Positions 17,112 through 26,906 of a DNA stretch of 64,000 nt are shown here, piece by piece. The stretch is from Chitinophaga solisilvae (GTDB lineage: Bacteria > Bacteroidota > Bacteroidia > Chitinophagales > Chitinophagaceae). The stretch is taken from contig NZ_JAABOK010000008.1 in assembly GCF_009928525.1 (NCBI RefSeq), forward strand, positions 248,001 to 312,000, in the 5' to 3' direction. Position numbers and translations under genes: made by a program. The notes under the pieces are model-generated. The model saw nothing but the letters and a program-made list of their open reading frames with translations. It made no database searches and was not told where the DNA came from. Positions within the stretch are counted from its first letter, which is position 1; every line of letters starts with the position of its first letter.

Positions 17112-20100
17112 ATGCATTTTAAACCAAATGGTATGCCCCCGCGGCGTATGGGGAGTGTATTGACCAAAATTTACCTGGTAATGAGAATAGTTACCTTTCT
17201 GCTATTTGCCGGTTGTATGCAGTTGAGCGCTGTAGCCCGGTCACAACAGATTTCTCTCTCCGCAAGTAAGATACCACTTGGGAAAGCGCTGGCTGAAATA
17301 TCCCGGCAATCAGGATTCCTGCTTTTGTTCAGCGGAAAAAACAGTGAGATGCCAGGACTGTATAACAAGATAGACCTCTCCCTGCAGAACGCTTCTCTCA
17401 AAGACGCACTGGACGAGACGTTGAAAGGGCAGCCCCTTTCCTATAAAGTGGTGGAGAAAAATATCATCATCCAGAAGGCGGCGGCCATACCCGCTCCCGC
17501 AGATACCAGCATCACTGTAACCGGCACTGTAACGGACGAAAGAGGACAGCCTATGCCCGGTGTCACGATCAGGGCTATACGAAGTAAAAAAAACGCCGTC
17601 ACCAATGCTAACGGCACCTACACCATCGGCGCCGATCCGGACGATAAGCTGATCTTCACCTTCATCGGATACGCCGCTGCTGAAAAAGAGGTGAAGAACA
17701 GCCATACGCTGAACATCCGCATGACACCCGGTACCAAAGGGCTGAATGAAGTAGTAGTGACAGGATTTCAGCAGATAGAAAAAAATAAATTCTCCGGCGC
17801 TGCCGTAAAGCTGAAAGCTGACGACATCAAAATGGACGGCGCCACAGATATCAGCCGTATGCTGGAAGGCCGCGCTGCCGGCGTTTCTGTGCAAAATGTT
17901 TCCGGCACCTTCGGGTCCGCTCCCAAACTGCGTATCAGGGGCGCCACCTCACTCACCGGCGCTAACAAACCTTTATGGGTGGTAGATGGCGTGGTACTGG
18001 AAGATGTGATAGACGTATCGAACGACCAGCTGTCCAGCGGAGATCCCGCTACCCTCCTGGCATCTTCCGTAGCCGGGCTGAATATGAACGACGTGGAAGA
18101 CATCTATATCCTGAAAGATGCGGCGGCCACCTCCCTGTACGGCGCCAGAGCCATGAACGGCGTGGTGGTGATTACCACCAAAAAAGGCCGTGCCGGGAAA
18201 ATGCAGACCAACTACACCGGTAACTTCAGCTCGCAGCTCCGCCCCAGCTACAGTAATTTCAACATCATGAACTCAGCGGAGCAGATGTCTGTCTTATCCG
18301 AATTATACAGGAAAGGCATGCTCAACATCAACGATGTAGCCAATGCGCCGGACAGAGGAGTATTTGGCAAAATGTACAACATGCTGCAGCAGGTAGATGC
18401 TGCCACCGGTAAATTTGCGCTTGAAAACACGCCGGAGGCCAGGGCTGCCTTCCTGCAACGATATGCACAGGCCAATACAGACTGGTTCCGGTATCTCTTC
18501 CGCAACTCTTTCATCCAGGAACATACCATCAGCCTGTCCGGCGGTTCCGATAAATTCCAGAGTTACTTCTCCGCCGGCTTCTATAATGATAACGGCTGGA
18601 CCATCGCCGATCAGGTGAAGCGATTCACCTTCAACTCACAGAACAACTATCAGTTCTCCAAAAGATTCTCCGCGGGACTGATAGCCACCGGATCTGTCAG
18701 ACAGCAGCAGGCGCCCGGTACCGTTAACCGCACACAGGACTCCTACTTCGGTAAGATGAGCCGTGATTTTGATATCAACCCGTACAATTATGCCATGAAT
18801 ACCAACCGTACCATCACGCCCTATGATGAGTATGGCAACCTGGAATATTTCACGCAGAATTATGCCTCCTTCAATATCATCAATGAACTGCAGCAAAATA
18901 AGCTGAAGCTGGGCGTCATAGATGTTAAGCTGCAGGCAAACGCTACATGGAGAATTACGGATCACCTGCGGTACGACTTTATCGGCGCGCTGAGATATGC
19001 GCAGACTACGCAGGAAGACATGGTTAACGAGCAATCCAACAAAGCGCAGGCATACCGCGCAGATTATAATGCCACCATTGCCAACGCCAACCGTTTTCTC
19101 TACCGGGACCCGGACTTCCCCAATGCCCTGCCCCGTGTAGTGCTGCCCTCCGGCGGCTTCTACAACCGTACCGAAAATGCGCTGACCAACTATAACTTCA
19201 GAAACAGCCTGAATTATTCCCGGAGCTTCGGCAAACATGATCTGAATGTACTGCTGGGCCAGGAAATAAAATATGCCAACCGGCAAAATGCTTTCAACTA
19301 CGGATATGGCTACCAGTATGAGTATGGCGGCGTACCGCTGACAGACTACCGGATTATCAAACAAAATATTGAAGCGAACCTGCCCTACTACGGCATGTCC
19401 AACAACTACGACCGCTTCGCGGCCTTCTTCAGCAAAGCAGACTATACCTATGACAAACGCCTGAATTTCGGGGTGGCGCTGCGTTACGACGGGTCCAACC
19501 AGCTGGGCCAATCCCGCACCGCCAGGTGGCTGCCTACCTGGAGCTTCAGCGGCGCCTGGAACATAGACCAGGAAGCATTTCTGAAAGGCGCCCGCCATCT
19601 CAGCTACCTCAAACTCCGGGGAAGCTATGGCCTGAACGCCAGCATGGGCGCAGCTACCAACTCTTCCATCGTCCTGAAAAATGCCAGCACCATCAGGGCC
19701 GTAGCCTCAGATATTGAACCCGGCATTTATATCCAGGACCTCGAAAATGCTGACCTTACCTGGGAAAAGCAATACGTTGGCAATATCGGCGTGGATGCAG
19801 GCTTATTCGACAACCGGCTCACCGTAACGGCAGATGTCTACAATAAAAACGGATTCGATCTGATTGCTGATATCAAAACTTCCGGGATAGGCGGACAAAC
19901 CTATAAAACAGTCAACTATGCCGATATGAAATCCCATGGAGTAGAGCTGACAATAGGCGGAGAACCCGTACGGCAGCCGGACTGGGGATGGAAAGTGAAC
20001 TTTACGGCAGGCTACAATAAAAACAAAATCACCAACGCCAGAAACACCCCCATCATCTTCGACCAGGTAAAAGCTGAAGGCGGCAACAAACAGGGATATC

Positions 20101-20762
20101 CTGTCAGCAGCCTGTTCTCCCTGGATTTCCGAGGACTGGATCCGCTCAACGGCATCCCCCTGTTTGTCAACGAAAAAGGCGATGTCAGCAGGGATGTGAA
20201 CATGCAGGATATAGAAACCAGGTACCTGAAGTATGAAGGGCCGGTAGATCCCACCTTTACCGGCGGGCTTTCCAACACCTTCCGTTATAAAGGACTTTCC
20301 CTGAATGTGTTACTGACCTATCAGGCAGGCAATAAAATCAGGCTGTCGCCGGTCTTCAAGCCTACCTATTCTGATCTGAATGCACTGCCCAGAGAATTTG
20401 CCGACAGATGGACATTACCGGGAGATGAACAACGTACTGACATTCCCTCCCTGCTCGATGCGCTGACGAATTACCGGATGGGCGGAGCTTATCCTTACAA
20501 TAACTACAACTACTCTTCCGCAAGGATTGCCGACGGCGGATTTATACGGTTGAAATACATCGCGCTGACTTACCAGCTTCCTCCTTACCTGCTGAAGGCG
20601 GCCGGATTGACCAATGTATCCCTCACCGCTTCCGGCTCCAACCTGTGGCTGCTCTATGCAGACAAAAAACTGAAAGGACAGGATCCTGAATTCTTCAACG
20701 CCGGCGGGGTGGCGCAGCCGCTGCAACGGCAGGTGGTTATCTCCTTAAAAGTAGGCTTATAA
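17112..20762 (+). CDS. SusC/RagA-type TonB-dependent outer-membrane transporter with STN domain
   Basis: TonB-dependent channel that takes up a bulky ligand. A signal sequence (about 18-45) is followed by an STN domain (about 47-125), which signals to FecR. Next come a carboxypeptidase-like beta-sandwich with VTDERGQPMPGVTI, a TonB-box/plug region containing LNEVVVTGFQQIEKNKFSGA and VITTKKGRAGK, and the long beta-barrel ending in VVISLKVGL. The 1216-residue length is typical. It heads a transporter / SusD / metallohydrolase / DUF4302 gene set. The ligand cannot be read from sequence, but the metallohydrolase nearby points to a peptide-like substrate. Confidence 0.92.
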   Translation: MHFKPNGMPPRRMGSVLTKIYLVMRIVTFLLFAGCMQLSAVARSQQISLSASKIPLGKALAEISRQSGFLLLFSGKNSEMPGLYNKIDLSLQNASLKDALDETLKGQPLSYKVVEKNIIIQKAAAIPAPADTSITVTGTVTDERGQPMPGVTIRAIRSKKNAVTNANGTYTIGADPDDKLIFTFIGYAAAEKEVKNSHTLNIRMTPGTKGLNEVVVTGFQQIEKNKFSGAAVKLKADDIKMDGATDISRMLEGRAAGVSVQNVSGTFGSAPKLRIRGATSLTGANKPLWVVDGVVLEDVIDVSNDQLSSGDPATLLASSVAGLNMNDVEDIYILKDAAATSLYGARAMNGVVVITTKKGRAGKMQTNYTGNFSSQLRPSYSNFNIMNSAEQMSVLSELYRKGMLNINDVANAPDRGVFGKMYNMLQQVDAATGKFALENTPEARAAFLQRYAQANTDWFRYLFRNSFIQEHTISLSGGSDKFQSYFSAGFYNDNGWTIADQVKRFTFNSQNNYQFSKRFSAGLIATGSVRQQQAPGTVNRTQDSYFGKMSRDFDINPYNYAMNTNRTITPYDEYGNLEYFTQNYASFNIINELQQNKLKLGVIDVKLQANATWRITDHLRYDFIGALRYAQTTQEDMVNEQSNKAQAYRADYNATIANANRFLYRDPDFPNALPRVVLPSGGFYNRTENALTNYNFRNSLNYSRSFGKHDLNVLLGQEIKYANRQNAFNYGYGYQYEYGGVPLTDYRIIKQNIEANLPYYGMSNNYDRFAAFFSKADYTYDKRLNFGVALRYDGSNQLGQSRTARWLPTWSFSGAWNIDQEAFLKGARHLSYLKLRGSYGLNASMGAATNSSIVLKNASTIRAVASDIEPGIYIQDLENADLTWEKQYVGNIGVDAGLFDNRLTVTADVYNKNGFDLIADIKTSGIGGQTYKTVNYADMKSHGVELTIGGEPVRQPDWGWKVNFTAGYNKNKITNARNTPIIFDQVKAEGGNKQGYPVSSLFSLDFRGLDPLNGIPLFVNEKGDVSRDVNMQDIETRYLKYEGPVDPTFTGGLSNTFRYKGLSLNVLLTYQAGNKIRLSPVFKPTYSDLNALPREFADRWTLPGDEQRTDIPSLLDALTNYRMGGAYPYNNYNYSSARIADGGFIRLKYIALTYQLPPYLLKAAGLTNVSLTASGSNLWLLYADKKLKGQDPEFFNAGGVAQPLQRQVVISLKVGL

Positions 20763-20772
20763 ACATACAGAT

Positions 20773-22278
20773 ATGAAAAAACAAATTGCTGCTATATATC
20801 ATTGTACCGATCGTATACTGCCGGTCATCTTCCTGCTGCTCGGCGCTTCACTCCTGCCGGGATGTAAAAAATACCTGGAGCAGGTGCCTGATAACCGCAC
20901 CCAGCTTGACAGCCCGGAAAAAGTAGCGCAGTTGCTCACTTCCGCGTACCCTGACCGGGATTATTACACCTTCACGGAAACAATGTCCGACAATTCGCAG
21001 GACCGGAAAATGGCTGCCAGCCAGTATGTCGGCGATGTGCGGATCAATGAGCATCCATTCCGTTATACAGATTTCGATACTGACATCAGAGGCTCCGTCG
21101 GCGCATACTGGCAGAGTTGCTACCAGGCTATTGCCGCAGCCAACCAGGCACTGGAAGCATGCGATAAGCATTCGGGTAACAAAGCCTATCTGCCCTACAA
21201 GGGAGAAGCGCTGATGGCCCGCGCCTATGCACATTTCATGCTGGTAAGCCTGTTTGCCAAATCCTATGATGCCGCCACCGCCGCCGGCGATCCGGGTATC
21301 CCCTATGTAAAGGAACCCGAAAAAACACTCTATAAAAACTATGAGCGGAAATCGGTCGCCTATGTGTATGAAATGATTGATAAAGATATCAGCGAAGCCT
21401 TGCCGCTGCTGAATGACAACGCCTACAAAGTACCGGCCTTTCATTTCACCAGGGTGGCCGCACATGCCTTTGCCGCACGCTTCTATCTCTTTCAAAAACA
21501 GTACGACAAAGTGATTACACATGTCAGCCAGGCATTCCCCGGTACTACTATCAGCGCTGCGCTCAGGCCGCTCAACACCGTATATAAAGCCTACACGTCT
21601 GACCAGTTCCAGAATTACTACACCAGCTCGTCACAAAAAACCAACCTGTTACTGGCTACCAACTTGTCCGTATGGTCAAGAGGCCAGACAGATTACCAGT
21701 ACGGTTTTAACCAGGCGCTCGCACAACAGCTGCTTTACAGCAATAATGTTACCGGCGGCTACTGGACCTACGGTGATCTTACCTATTACTGGGGGCCAGC
21801 ACCGGACAGGCGAAGCGCTAAAAAGCTGATTGAAAAATTTATCTACACCAGTGCTGATGTAGGCAACCCCTATGTTTTTGCACCACTGCTGACAGCCGAA
21901 GAAGCCTTATTCAACCGCGCAGAGGCCAATATACAAAGCGGAAAATACGATGCCGCACTCACAGACCTGAACGCATTTATCAGCACCCGCATCAATAATT
22001 ATGATGCAGGTACCAATGCCCTGACTACCGCCAAAGTTACCTCCTATTACAAGACAGCGGACACCAGGCAGGCGCTCATCAATGCGCTGCTGGACATCAA
22101 ACGGGTGGAGTTTATACAGGAAGGAATGCGCTGGTTCGACATACTCCGTCACCGGCTGACTGTAACGCATACTAACGCTGACGGCTCTCCGATTATTCTG
22201 ACAACAGACGACAGGCGGAAAGTAATACAGATCCCGCAGTCAGCGCAGGCGGCAGGCATTGCAGCCAATCCGCGTTAA
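20773..22278 (+). CDS. SusD/RagB-family outer-membrane lipoprotein
   Basis: Surface substrate-binding lid of the SusC channel encoded just upstream. The lipobox (LLPGCKKYLEQVPDN, Cys near residue 33) is followed by the TPR-like SusD helices. RAYAHFMLVSLFAKSYD and the C-terminal RVEFIQEGMRWFDILRHRL are family hallmarks. The gene begins 10 bases after the SusC stop. Its stop overlaps a possible ATG for the next gene. Confidence 0.9.
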   Translation: MKKQIAAIYHCTDRILPVIFLLLGASLLPGCKKYLEQVPDNRTQLDSPEKVAQLLTSAYPDRDYYTFTETMSDNSQDRKMAASQYVGDVRINEHPFRYTDFDTDIRGSVGAYWQSCYQAIAAANQALEACDKHSGNKAYLPYKGEALMARAYAHFMLVSLFAKSYDAATAAGDPGIPYVKEPEKTLYKNYERKSVAYVYEMIDKDISEALPLLNDNAYKVPAFHFTRVAAHAFAARFYLFQKQYDKVITHVSQAFPGTTISAALRPLNTVYKAYTSDQFQNYYTSSSQKTNLLLATNLSVWSRGQTDYQYGFNQALAQQLLYSNNVTGGYWTYGDLTYYWGPAPDRRSAKKLIEKFIYTSADVGNPYVFAPLLTAEEALFNRAEANIQSGKYDAALTDLNAFISTRINNYDAGTNALTTAKVTSYYKTADTRQALINALLDIKRVEFIQEGMRWFDILRHRLTVTHTNADGSPIILTTDDRRKVIQIPQSAQAAGIAANPR

Positions 22279-22304
22279 TGATTTCATTCTTAAAATCAGA
22301 CCAC

Positions 22305-23189
22305 ATGAACAAACTGAAAATATTGCTCCTGCTGATGCTGATCACCATTCAGCCGGCCTGTAACAAAAAGGATAACCTGAATGTGCCGCTGAACGGGCTG
22401 GGCGGAGATACCTGGGTGAAAAGCCCGATAGACAAATGGCTCTATGACTCCCTTACCGTTCCGCTGAACATTGAGGTAAAATACAAATGGGATCAGTCTG
22501 AATTTGATATGGCCTATACGCTGGTGCCGCCTGCCGAAGCCATGGTGATACCTACCGCACAGGCTGTATTACGCATGTGGATAGAGCCTTACAACAAAGA
22601 AGCAGGTACCGAACTGTTCATGAAACAGTATGCATCCAAAGTTCTGGTACTTTCCGGTAGTCCGGCTGTAAACAGCGATGGTTCTTCCGTTCAGGGCCTC
22701 GCAGAAGGCGGGCTGAAAATCCTGCTGTTCTCCATCAACTCCTTTAATCAGAAAGATTCTGCCGGGGTTTATGATATGGCGCATCTGCTGCATCATGAGT
22801 TTACGCATATCCTCAATCAGCAGAAAGCGTATCCCATCACCTACAAGAGCGTTACTCCGGATGGCTATACCGGCGGCTGGACAGTAGCCAAGGAGAATCC
22901 GCTTTCCCTCGGTTATATTTCCAATTATGCCAGAAAAGAACCCGGAGAAGATATCGCAGAAATGGTATCCTGGATGATGGTGCTGGGGAAGGCAGGGTAT
23001 GAAGACAGGCTTACCCGCTTCCTCGCATCCGCCACACAGGTTAACCGTGCCCAATATACCGATGGTGTAAATAAGCTCAGACAAAAGGAAGCGCTGATTG
23101 TGCAGTACTTCAGGGATTCCTACAACCTTGACTTCTACAGCCTGCAATCCCGCGTACAGGCGGCTCTCAAGGCTATTATCCGGAAATAA
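22305..23189 (+). CDS. Substrate-import-associated zinc metallohydrolase lipoprotein
   Basis: Surface lipoprotein protease of the kind coded beside certain SusC/SusD pairs. The signal MNKLKILLLLMLITIQPAC ends in the lipobox Cys. The zinc-binding HEFTH motif (in HHEFTHILNQQ) sits near residue 160, and a downstream GEDIAEMVSW supplies a likely third ligand (Glu). I prefer ATG at 22305; the frame is open to 22278, but the longer form puts nine residues ahead of the lipoprotein signal. It probably trims a peptide-like ligand before import. Confidence 0.8.
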   Translation: MNKLKILLLLMLITIQPACNKKDNLNVPLNGLGGDTWVKSPIDKWLYDSLTVPLNIEVKYKWDQSEFDMAYTLVPPAEAMVIPTAQAVLRMWIEPYNKEAGTELFMKQYASKVLVLSGSPAVNSDGSSVQGLAEGGLKILLFSINSFNQKDSAGVYDMAHLLHHEFTHILNQQKAYPITYKSVTPDGYTGGWTVAKENPLSLGYISNYARKEPGEDIAEMVSWMMVLGKAGYEDRLTRFLASATQVNRAQYTDGVNKLRQKEALIVQYFRDSYNLDFYSLQSRVQAALKAIIRK

Positions 23190-23209
23190 CAACTATAAAC
23201 AGCAACCAC

Positions 23210-24130
23210 ATGAAAAATTCCATCTTATACATACTGCTGCTGGCAATAGCCTGGAGCGCCTGCAACAAAGGAGCCGACGACAGGGTGTTTCCTGAGCCGG
23301 CAGACGAAAGACTCAACAGTAAAATGGCAGATTATCAGTCCTTGTTAACAGCTGCCCCCAACGGGTGGAAAATGACCGTCATTCCTGCAGATACTTCGCA
23401 GCCATATATATTTTATCTGTGGATGAAATTCTCTGCGCAAAACCGGGTTACTTCCAACATGGATACACTGCCGGCACAGGAAAGCAGTTACCGCCTGAAA
23501 GCCATGATGCAGCCGGAGCTGATCTTCGACACCTACAGCTACCTCCACCGCCTGTCGGACGCCACTCCTTCACCCGGCATCAGCGGCGCGGTAAGAGGAA
23601 AGGGACTGATGGCAGATTTTGAATACGAGATCAGGTATGTATCTCCAGACAGTATTGTCCTGTATGGTAAATACAATAAGAGTTACGCCAGACTGATAAA
23701 AGCAGCACCCGGCGATTCAGCGGGATTCACCCGCAATCTATTCCGGCAGAATAATTACCTGAGCGGCGCCTATACCAGTTCCGGCAACAGGAAACTTTAC
23801 ACCGGTGCGCTGAAAGACAGTATCCTGGGAAGTACCGCTAACCTGTCCGGTATCAAGCAGATAATGCCTGTATACCCCGGCACCTATGCCGTTGATTATG
23901 CGGACCTGGGTGGCTCCGGCTGGAAGTATCTTATCACTTTTGATCCTGTCACCAAAGCAATTACCAGTGTGAAGCCCGATAACATATTCGCAGGAGGCAT
24001 TCTGGCCGGCTCCTTTCAGGTGCTGCGTGTCAGTTATGATGATGCTAAAAAGCAGCTCTATCTGAAAACTATTTATGTAAACACTGCCGGCTCCGGCAGG
24101 ATTACAGAGGAAACACTGACAAAAAATTAG
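23210..24130 (+). CDS. DUF4302-family lipoprotein
   Basis: A 306-residue exported lipoprotein: signal MKNSILYILLLAIAWSAC with the lipobox Cys at 18. The body starts with the standard ERLNSKMADYQSLLTAAPNG and contains FDTYSYLHRLSDATPSPG, which mark DUF4302. Family members sit downstream of SusC/SusD and HExxH lipoproteins and are thought to help bind the ligand at the cell surface. The molecular role is unknown. It ends the plus-strand operon and is followed by a two-way terminator. Confidence 0.82.
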   Translation: MKNSILYILLLAIAWSACNKGADDRVFPEPADERLNSKMADYQSLLTAAPNGWKMTVIPADTSQPYIFYLWMKFSAQNRVTSNMDTLPAQESSYRLKAMMQPELIFDTYSYLHRLSDATPSPGISGAVRGKGLMADFEYEIRYVSPDSIVLYGKYNKSYARLIKAAPGDSAGFTRNLFRQNNYLSGAYTSSGNRKLYTGALKDSILGSTANLSGIKQIMPVYPGTYAVDYADLGGSGWKYLITFDPVTKAITSVKPDNIFAGGILAGSFQVLRVSYDDAKKQLYLKTIYVNTAGSGRITEETLTKN

Positions 24131-24155
24131 ATCTCTCTGGTTGTTCTGTAACCCC

Positions 24156-24176
24156 GATTATGGATTATGGATTATG
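24156..24176 (+). repeat. Three tandem GATTATG units
   Basis: Three perfect 7-base units directly after the DUF4302 gene, followed by GATGTGAG. Too short to be a CRISPR or a transposon end. It may be a slippage site in a spacer. Confidence 0.7.
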
Positions 24177-24231
24177 ATGTGAGCATGATTGTCGATAGCA
24201 CTCCACTTTACATGTCGCATTCTTCAGAAAA

Positions 24232-24266
24232 AAAAAGGGGCAATTCCTTGCCCCTTCTCTTTTTTA
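24232..24266. terminator. Two-way Rho-independent terminator between convergent operons
   Basis: Stem AAGGGGCAA / TTGCCCCTT with a 4-base loop, an A-run before it and a T-run after it. It can end both the plus-strand Sus operon and the minus-strand phosphatase operon. Confidence 0.88.
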
Positions 24267-24288
24267 CGGTAACGTTATGTGCAGTTCA

Positions 24289-25350
24289 TCAGAATTTTAA
24301 TGCCTGCATAAATTTCCGGAAGATGGTATTGTTGTGATAAATGCCCATAAATGCTTCTGCTCCGGGGCCGTAGGCAAACACCGGCACCATCACACCGGTA
24401 TGGTCATCTGTAGAAAATTTGCCGCTGATTTTACCGGTTTTCAGATCTCCTTCCGCAATGGTCAGTCCGCCGGTTTCATGGTCGGCCGTAACAATCACCA
24501 GCGTTTCGCCGTCCTTGTCTGCGAAGTCCAGCGCCGCTTTGATAGCTTTGTCAAAATCGATCACTTCTTCCGTAACATACTGCAGATCGTTGGCATGACC
24601 GCCATCATCTATTTTGGAGCCTTCCACTACGAGGAAAAAGCCTTTCCTGTTCTGCCGCAGCAGCTGAAGAGCCGCATTGGTGGTACGTGCCAGCTGATCG
24701 CCTCTTCCGGCTACCCGTTCTTCTTTCACCAGTCCTATCAGTTTCCCCTGTTTCACCTGAACGATATCATCGGTAGTATGCTTTATCTGGTAACCTTTCC
24801 CGCTGAATTCTGTCAGGAGATTACGCCCGTCTTTCCGCTGGTCGAAATGTTCGCGGCCTGCGCCTATCAGCACATCCACTTCTGATTTTATGTAGTCTGC
24901 GGCTATTTCAGCCTGCATGTCACGGGTTTTCTGATGGGCGGCGAAAGTGGCGGGTGTGGCATCTGTGATATCAGTGGTTACCACGATACCGGTAGATAAT
25001 CCATGCTGCTTGGCAATTTCCAGTATGGTAGGCTGCGGGTTCCCTGCGCTGTCTACCCCGATAGCGCCGTTATAGGTCTTCTGCCCGATAGAAAAGGCGG
25101 TAGCCCCTGCAGCCGATTCTGTCATGTAGTCGCTGGCAGAATTGGTCCTGGAAAAACCGATGCAGCGGAAGCGTTCCAGGTTCAGCGAACCTTTGTTGGC
25201 GGTCAGCCCTGCATAGATCTGCGTTGTACCCATACCGTCTCCCACCATAAAAATGATATTTTTAATTTTAGGAGCAGGCTGCTGTTTCGGTTGTGCATAG
25301 GCCATCAGCACCGGAAAGATGAGAGCTGCTGCAATAGCGTATCTTTTCAT
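24289..25350 (-). CDS. Alkaline phosphatase (PhoA family)
   Basis: Exported metal-dependent phosphomonoesterase. A signal peptide (about 1-20) is followed by FMVGDGMGTTQIY (first metal Asp), the active-site region YMTESAAGATAF with the nucleophile Ser, KIDDGGHANDL, TADHETGGLTI and DDHTGVMVPVFAYG, all metal ligands of the alkaline phosphatase fold. At 353 residues it is a compact form. It lies 36 bases downstream of a SusD gene on the same strand, so it is probably co-transcribed. That suggests phosphate-ester removal from the imported compound. Confidence 0.88.
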   Translation of the reverse strand: MKRYAIAAALIFPVLMAYAQPKQQPAPKIKNIIFMVGDGMGTTQIYAGLTANKGSLNLERFRCIGFSRTNSASDYMTESAAGATAFSIGQKTYNGAIGVDSAGNPQPTILEIAKQHGLSTGIVVTTDITDATPATFAAHQKTRDMQAEIAADYIKSEVDVLIGAGREHFDQRKDGRNLLTEFSGKGYQIKHTTDDIVQVKQGKLIGLVKEERVAGRGDQLARTTNAALQLLRQNRKGFFLVVEGSKIDDGGHANDLQYVTEEVIDFDKAIKAALDFADKDGETLVIVTADHETGGLTIAEGDLKTGKISGKFSTDDHTGVMVPVFAYGPGAEAFMGIYHNNTIFRKFMQALKF

Positions 25351-25386
25351 GTCGTTTTTTTACAGTATAATATACAACGTCTGTTT

Positions 25387-26886
25387 TTAAAGTCCGGGAT
25401 TTTGTATTAATACCCCCTGGCTCAGGTTAATCTGTGACTGCGGGATAGGAAATACTTCATTCACACCTGCTTTAAAAGACGCCCCTTTGAGGCTGTTATA
25501 CTTCTTCGCAAAATCGTTCAGTACTTTGGCGGCTCTGCCGGTGCGTACCAGGTCATAGAAGCGGAACACTTCCGTGGCATATTCCACGCGTTGCTCCTGC
25601 CAGATAGCCTGGCGCAGTGTTTCCTTATCCGTAGTGGCGATATCCGGCAGGATCCCTGCATTTCCTTCCCTGGCGCGGGCTCTCACCTGGTTCAGCACCC
25701 GGAGCGCTTCTGCGCCATGTCCGTTTTCATTGGCAGCTTCAGCATACCAGAGCAGGATATGTCCATAACGGAAAACGATCTGATCTTTACCGGAGCTTTT
25801 CGGCTGATCCGGCATTTCATTTTTCAGGATAAGATATTTCGTACAGAGGTAACCGGTAGCGCTGGTACCTGTGTTACCGATGGTACCATCCGGCAGTACA
25901 TCACCGGTTTTGTACACCGTTGCTTTTTTGCGGGGATCGCCGGGCTCAAAGGCATCCACCAGGTCCTGGGTAGGGTTGTCATAGCACCAGCCGTAGGACA
26001 GGGGGCCGCGGGTTCTGCCATCTCCGTCGCCGGAACCTTCTTCATCATAGAAGCGGGCATCATACTGGAAGTTGATTTCAAAAATGGCTTCCACGCCGTA
26101 TTCTCCGTCTATGGTGAAGTTGTGGTAATATATAGGATCCAGGCTGTACTGGCGGGAATCGATGATTTTTTTAGTCCATGTTTCCGTTTCCGTGAATTTC
26201 CCCTGCATCATGTATACCCTGGCCAAAAGGGCCTGTGCAGCGCCTTTGGTGGCACGGCCATAATCGGCTTTTTCCTGCGCACTCTTCTCCGGCAGTACGC
26301 CTTCTGCATCCAGCAGGTCGGCTTCTATCTGCCGGTATATCTCTGCTTTGGTGTTTCTGGGGATGTTATAATCTGTGAGTGTTTCTTTCAGCATCAATGG
26401 TACGCCGCCGAAGATCTGTACCAGGTTGAAGTAATAGTAGGCCCGGAGAAATTTACCTTCCGCCACATACACCTGTTTTGTTTTATCGTCCATACCTTTT
26501 ACGGCAGGCGCTTTTTCAATAACGATGTTGGCGGCATGTATACCCTGGTACAAGGTAGACCAGGCGTTTTCATAGAAAGGATTGGTAGCGTTGGCGGTAA
26601 AAAATTCTACCTGGATCATGTCCGGATTATCGCCGCCGTTAGCCCTGGCATCATCAGAGCATACATCTCCGAACACCCATCTTACATAGCCGGGATAATT
26701 GGTACGGTAATTAGATTGCAGTGCCTTGTAAGCCGCTATCAGCCCTTGCCTGGCAGTAGCGGGCGTAGTAAAGAAGGTAGCGGTGGTCTGCCTGCCATGC
26801 GGTTCAATTTCCAGCAGTTTACTGCATCCGGAAAAAGCGCCGGCAGCGAGGAAGAGTATAGTTATGCCAATTCGTTTCATCATCAT
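25387..26886 (-). CDS. SusD/RagB-family outer-membrane lipoprotein
   Basis: Substrate-binding partner of the SusC protein encoded just upstream. The lipobox in AGAFSGCSKLLEIEPHG and the helices LRAYYYFNLVQIFGGVPL and RVEYATEVFRFYDLVRTGR are typical. The first ATG (26886) gives MMMKRIG; one of the next two Mets may be the true start. Length (499) is normal. A plus-strand frame of 439 codons runs through this gene, but it is a shadow. Confidence 0.9.
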   Translation of the reverse strand: MMMKRIGITILFLAAGAFSGCSKLLEIEPHGRQTTATFFTTPATARQGLIAAYKALQSNYRTNYPGYVRWVFGDVCSDDARANGGDNPDMIQVEFFTANATNPFYENAWSTLYQGIHAANIVIEKAPAVKGMDDKTKQVYVAEGKFLRAYYYFNLVQIFGGVPLMLKETLTDYNIPRNTKAEIYRQIEADLLDAEGVLPEKSAQEKADYGRATKGAAQALLARVYMMQGKFTETETWTKKIIDSRQYSLDPIYYHNFTIDGEYGVEAIFEINFQYDARFYDEEGSGDGDGRTRGPLSYGWCYDNPTQDLVDAFEPGDPRKKATVYKTGDVLPDGTIGNTGTSATGYLCTKYLILKNEMPDQPKSSGKDQIVFRYGHILLWYAEAANENGHGAEALRVLNQVRARAREGNAGILPDIATTDKETLRQAIWQEQRVEYATEVFRFYDLVRTGRAAKVLNDFAKKYNSLKGASFKAGVNEVFPIPQSQINLSQGVLIQNPGL

Positions 26887-26906
26887 ACGATCAAATATTT
26901 CTGGTA

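Noticed and set aside
18636..19598. Minus-strand frame of 320 codons inside the first SusC gene
   Set aside because: Shadow of the SusC barrel region; no domain or start signal.
24156..24176. Tandem GATTATG units as a CRISPR or origin iteron
   Set aside because: Only three units of 7 bases with no spacers, no AT-rich origin context and no replication gene nearby.
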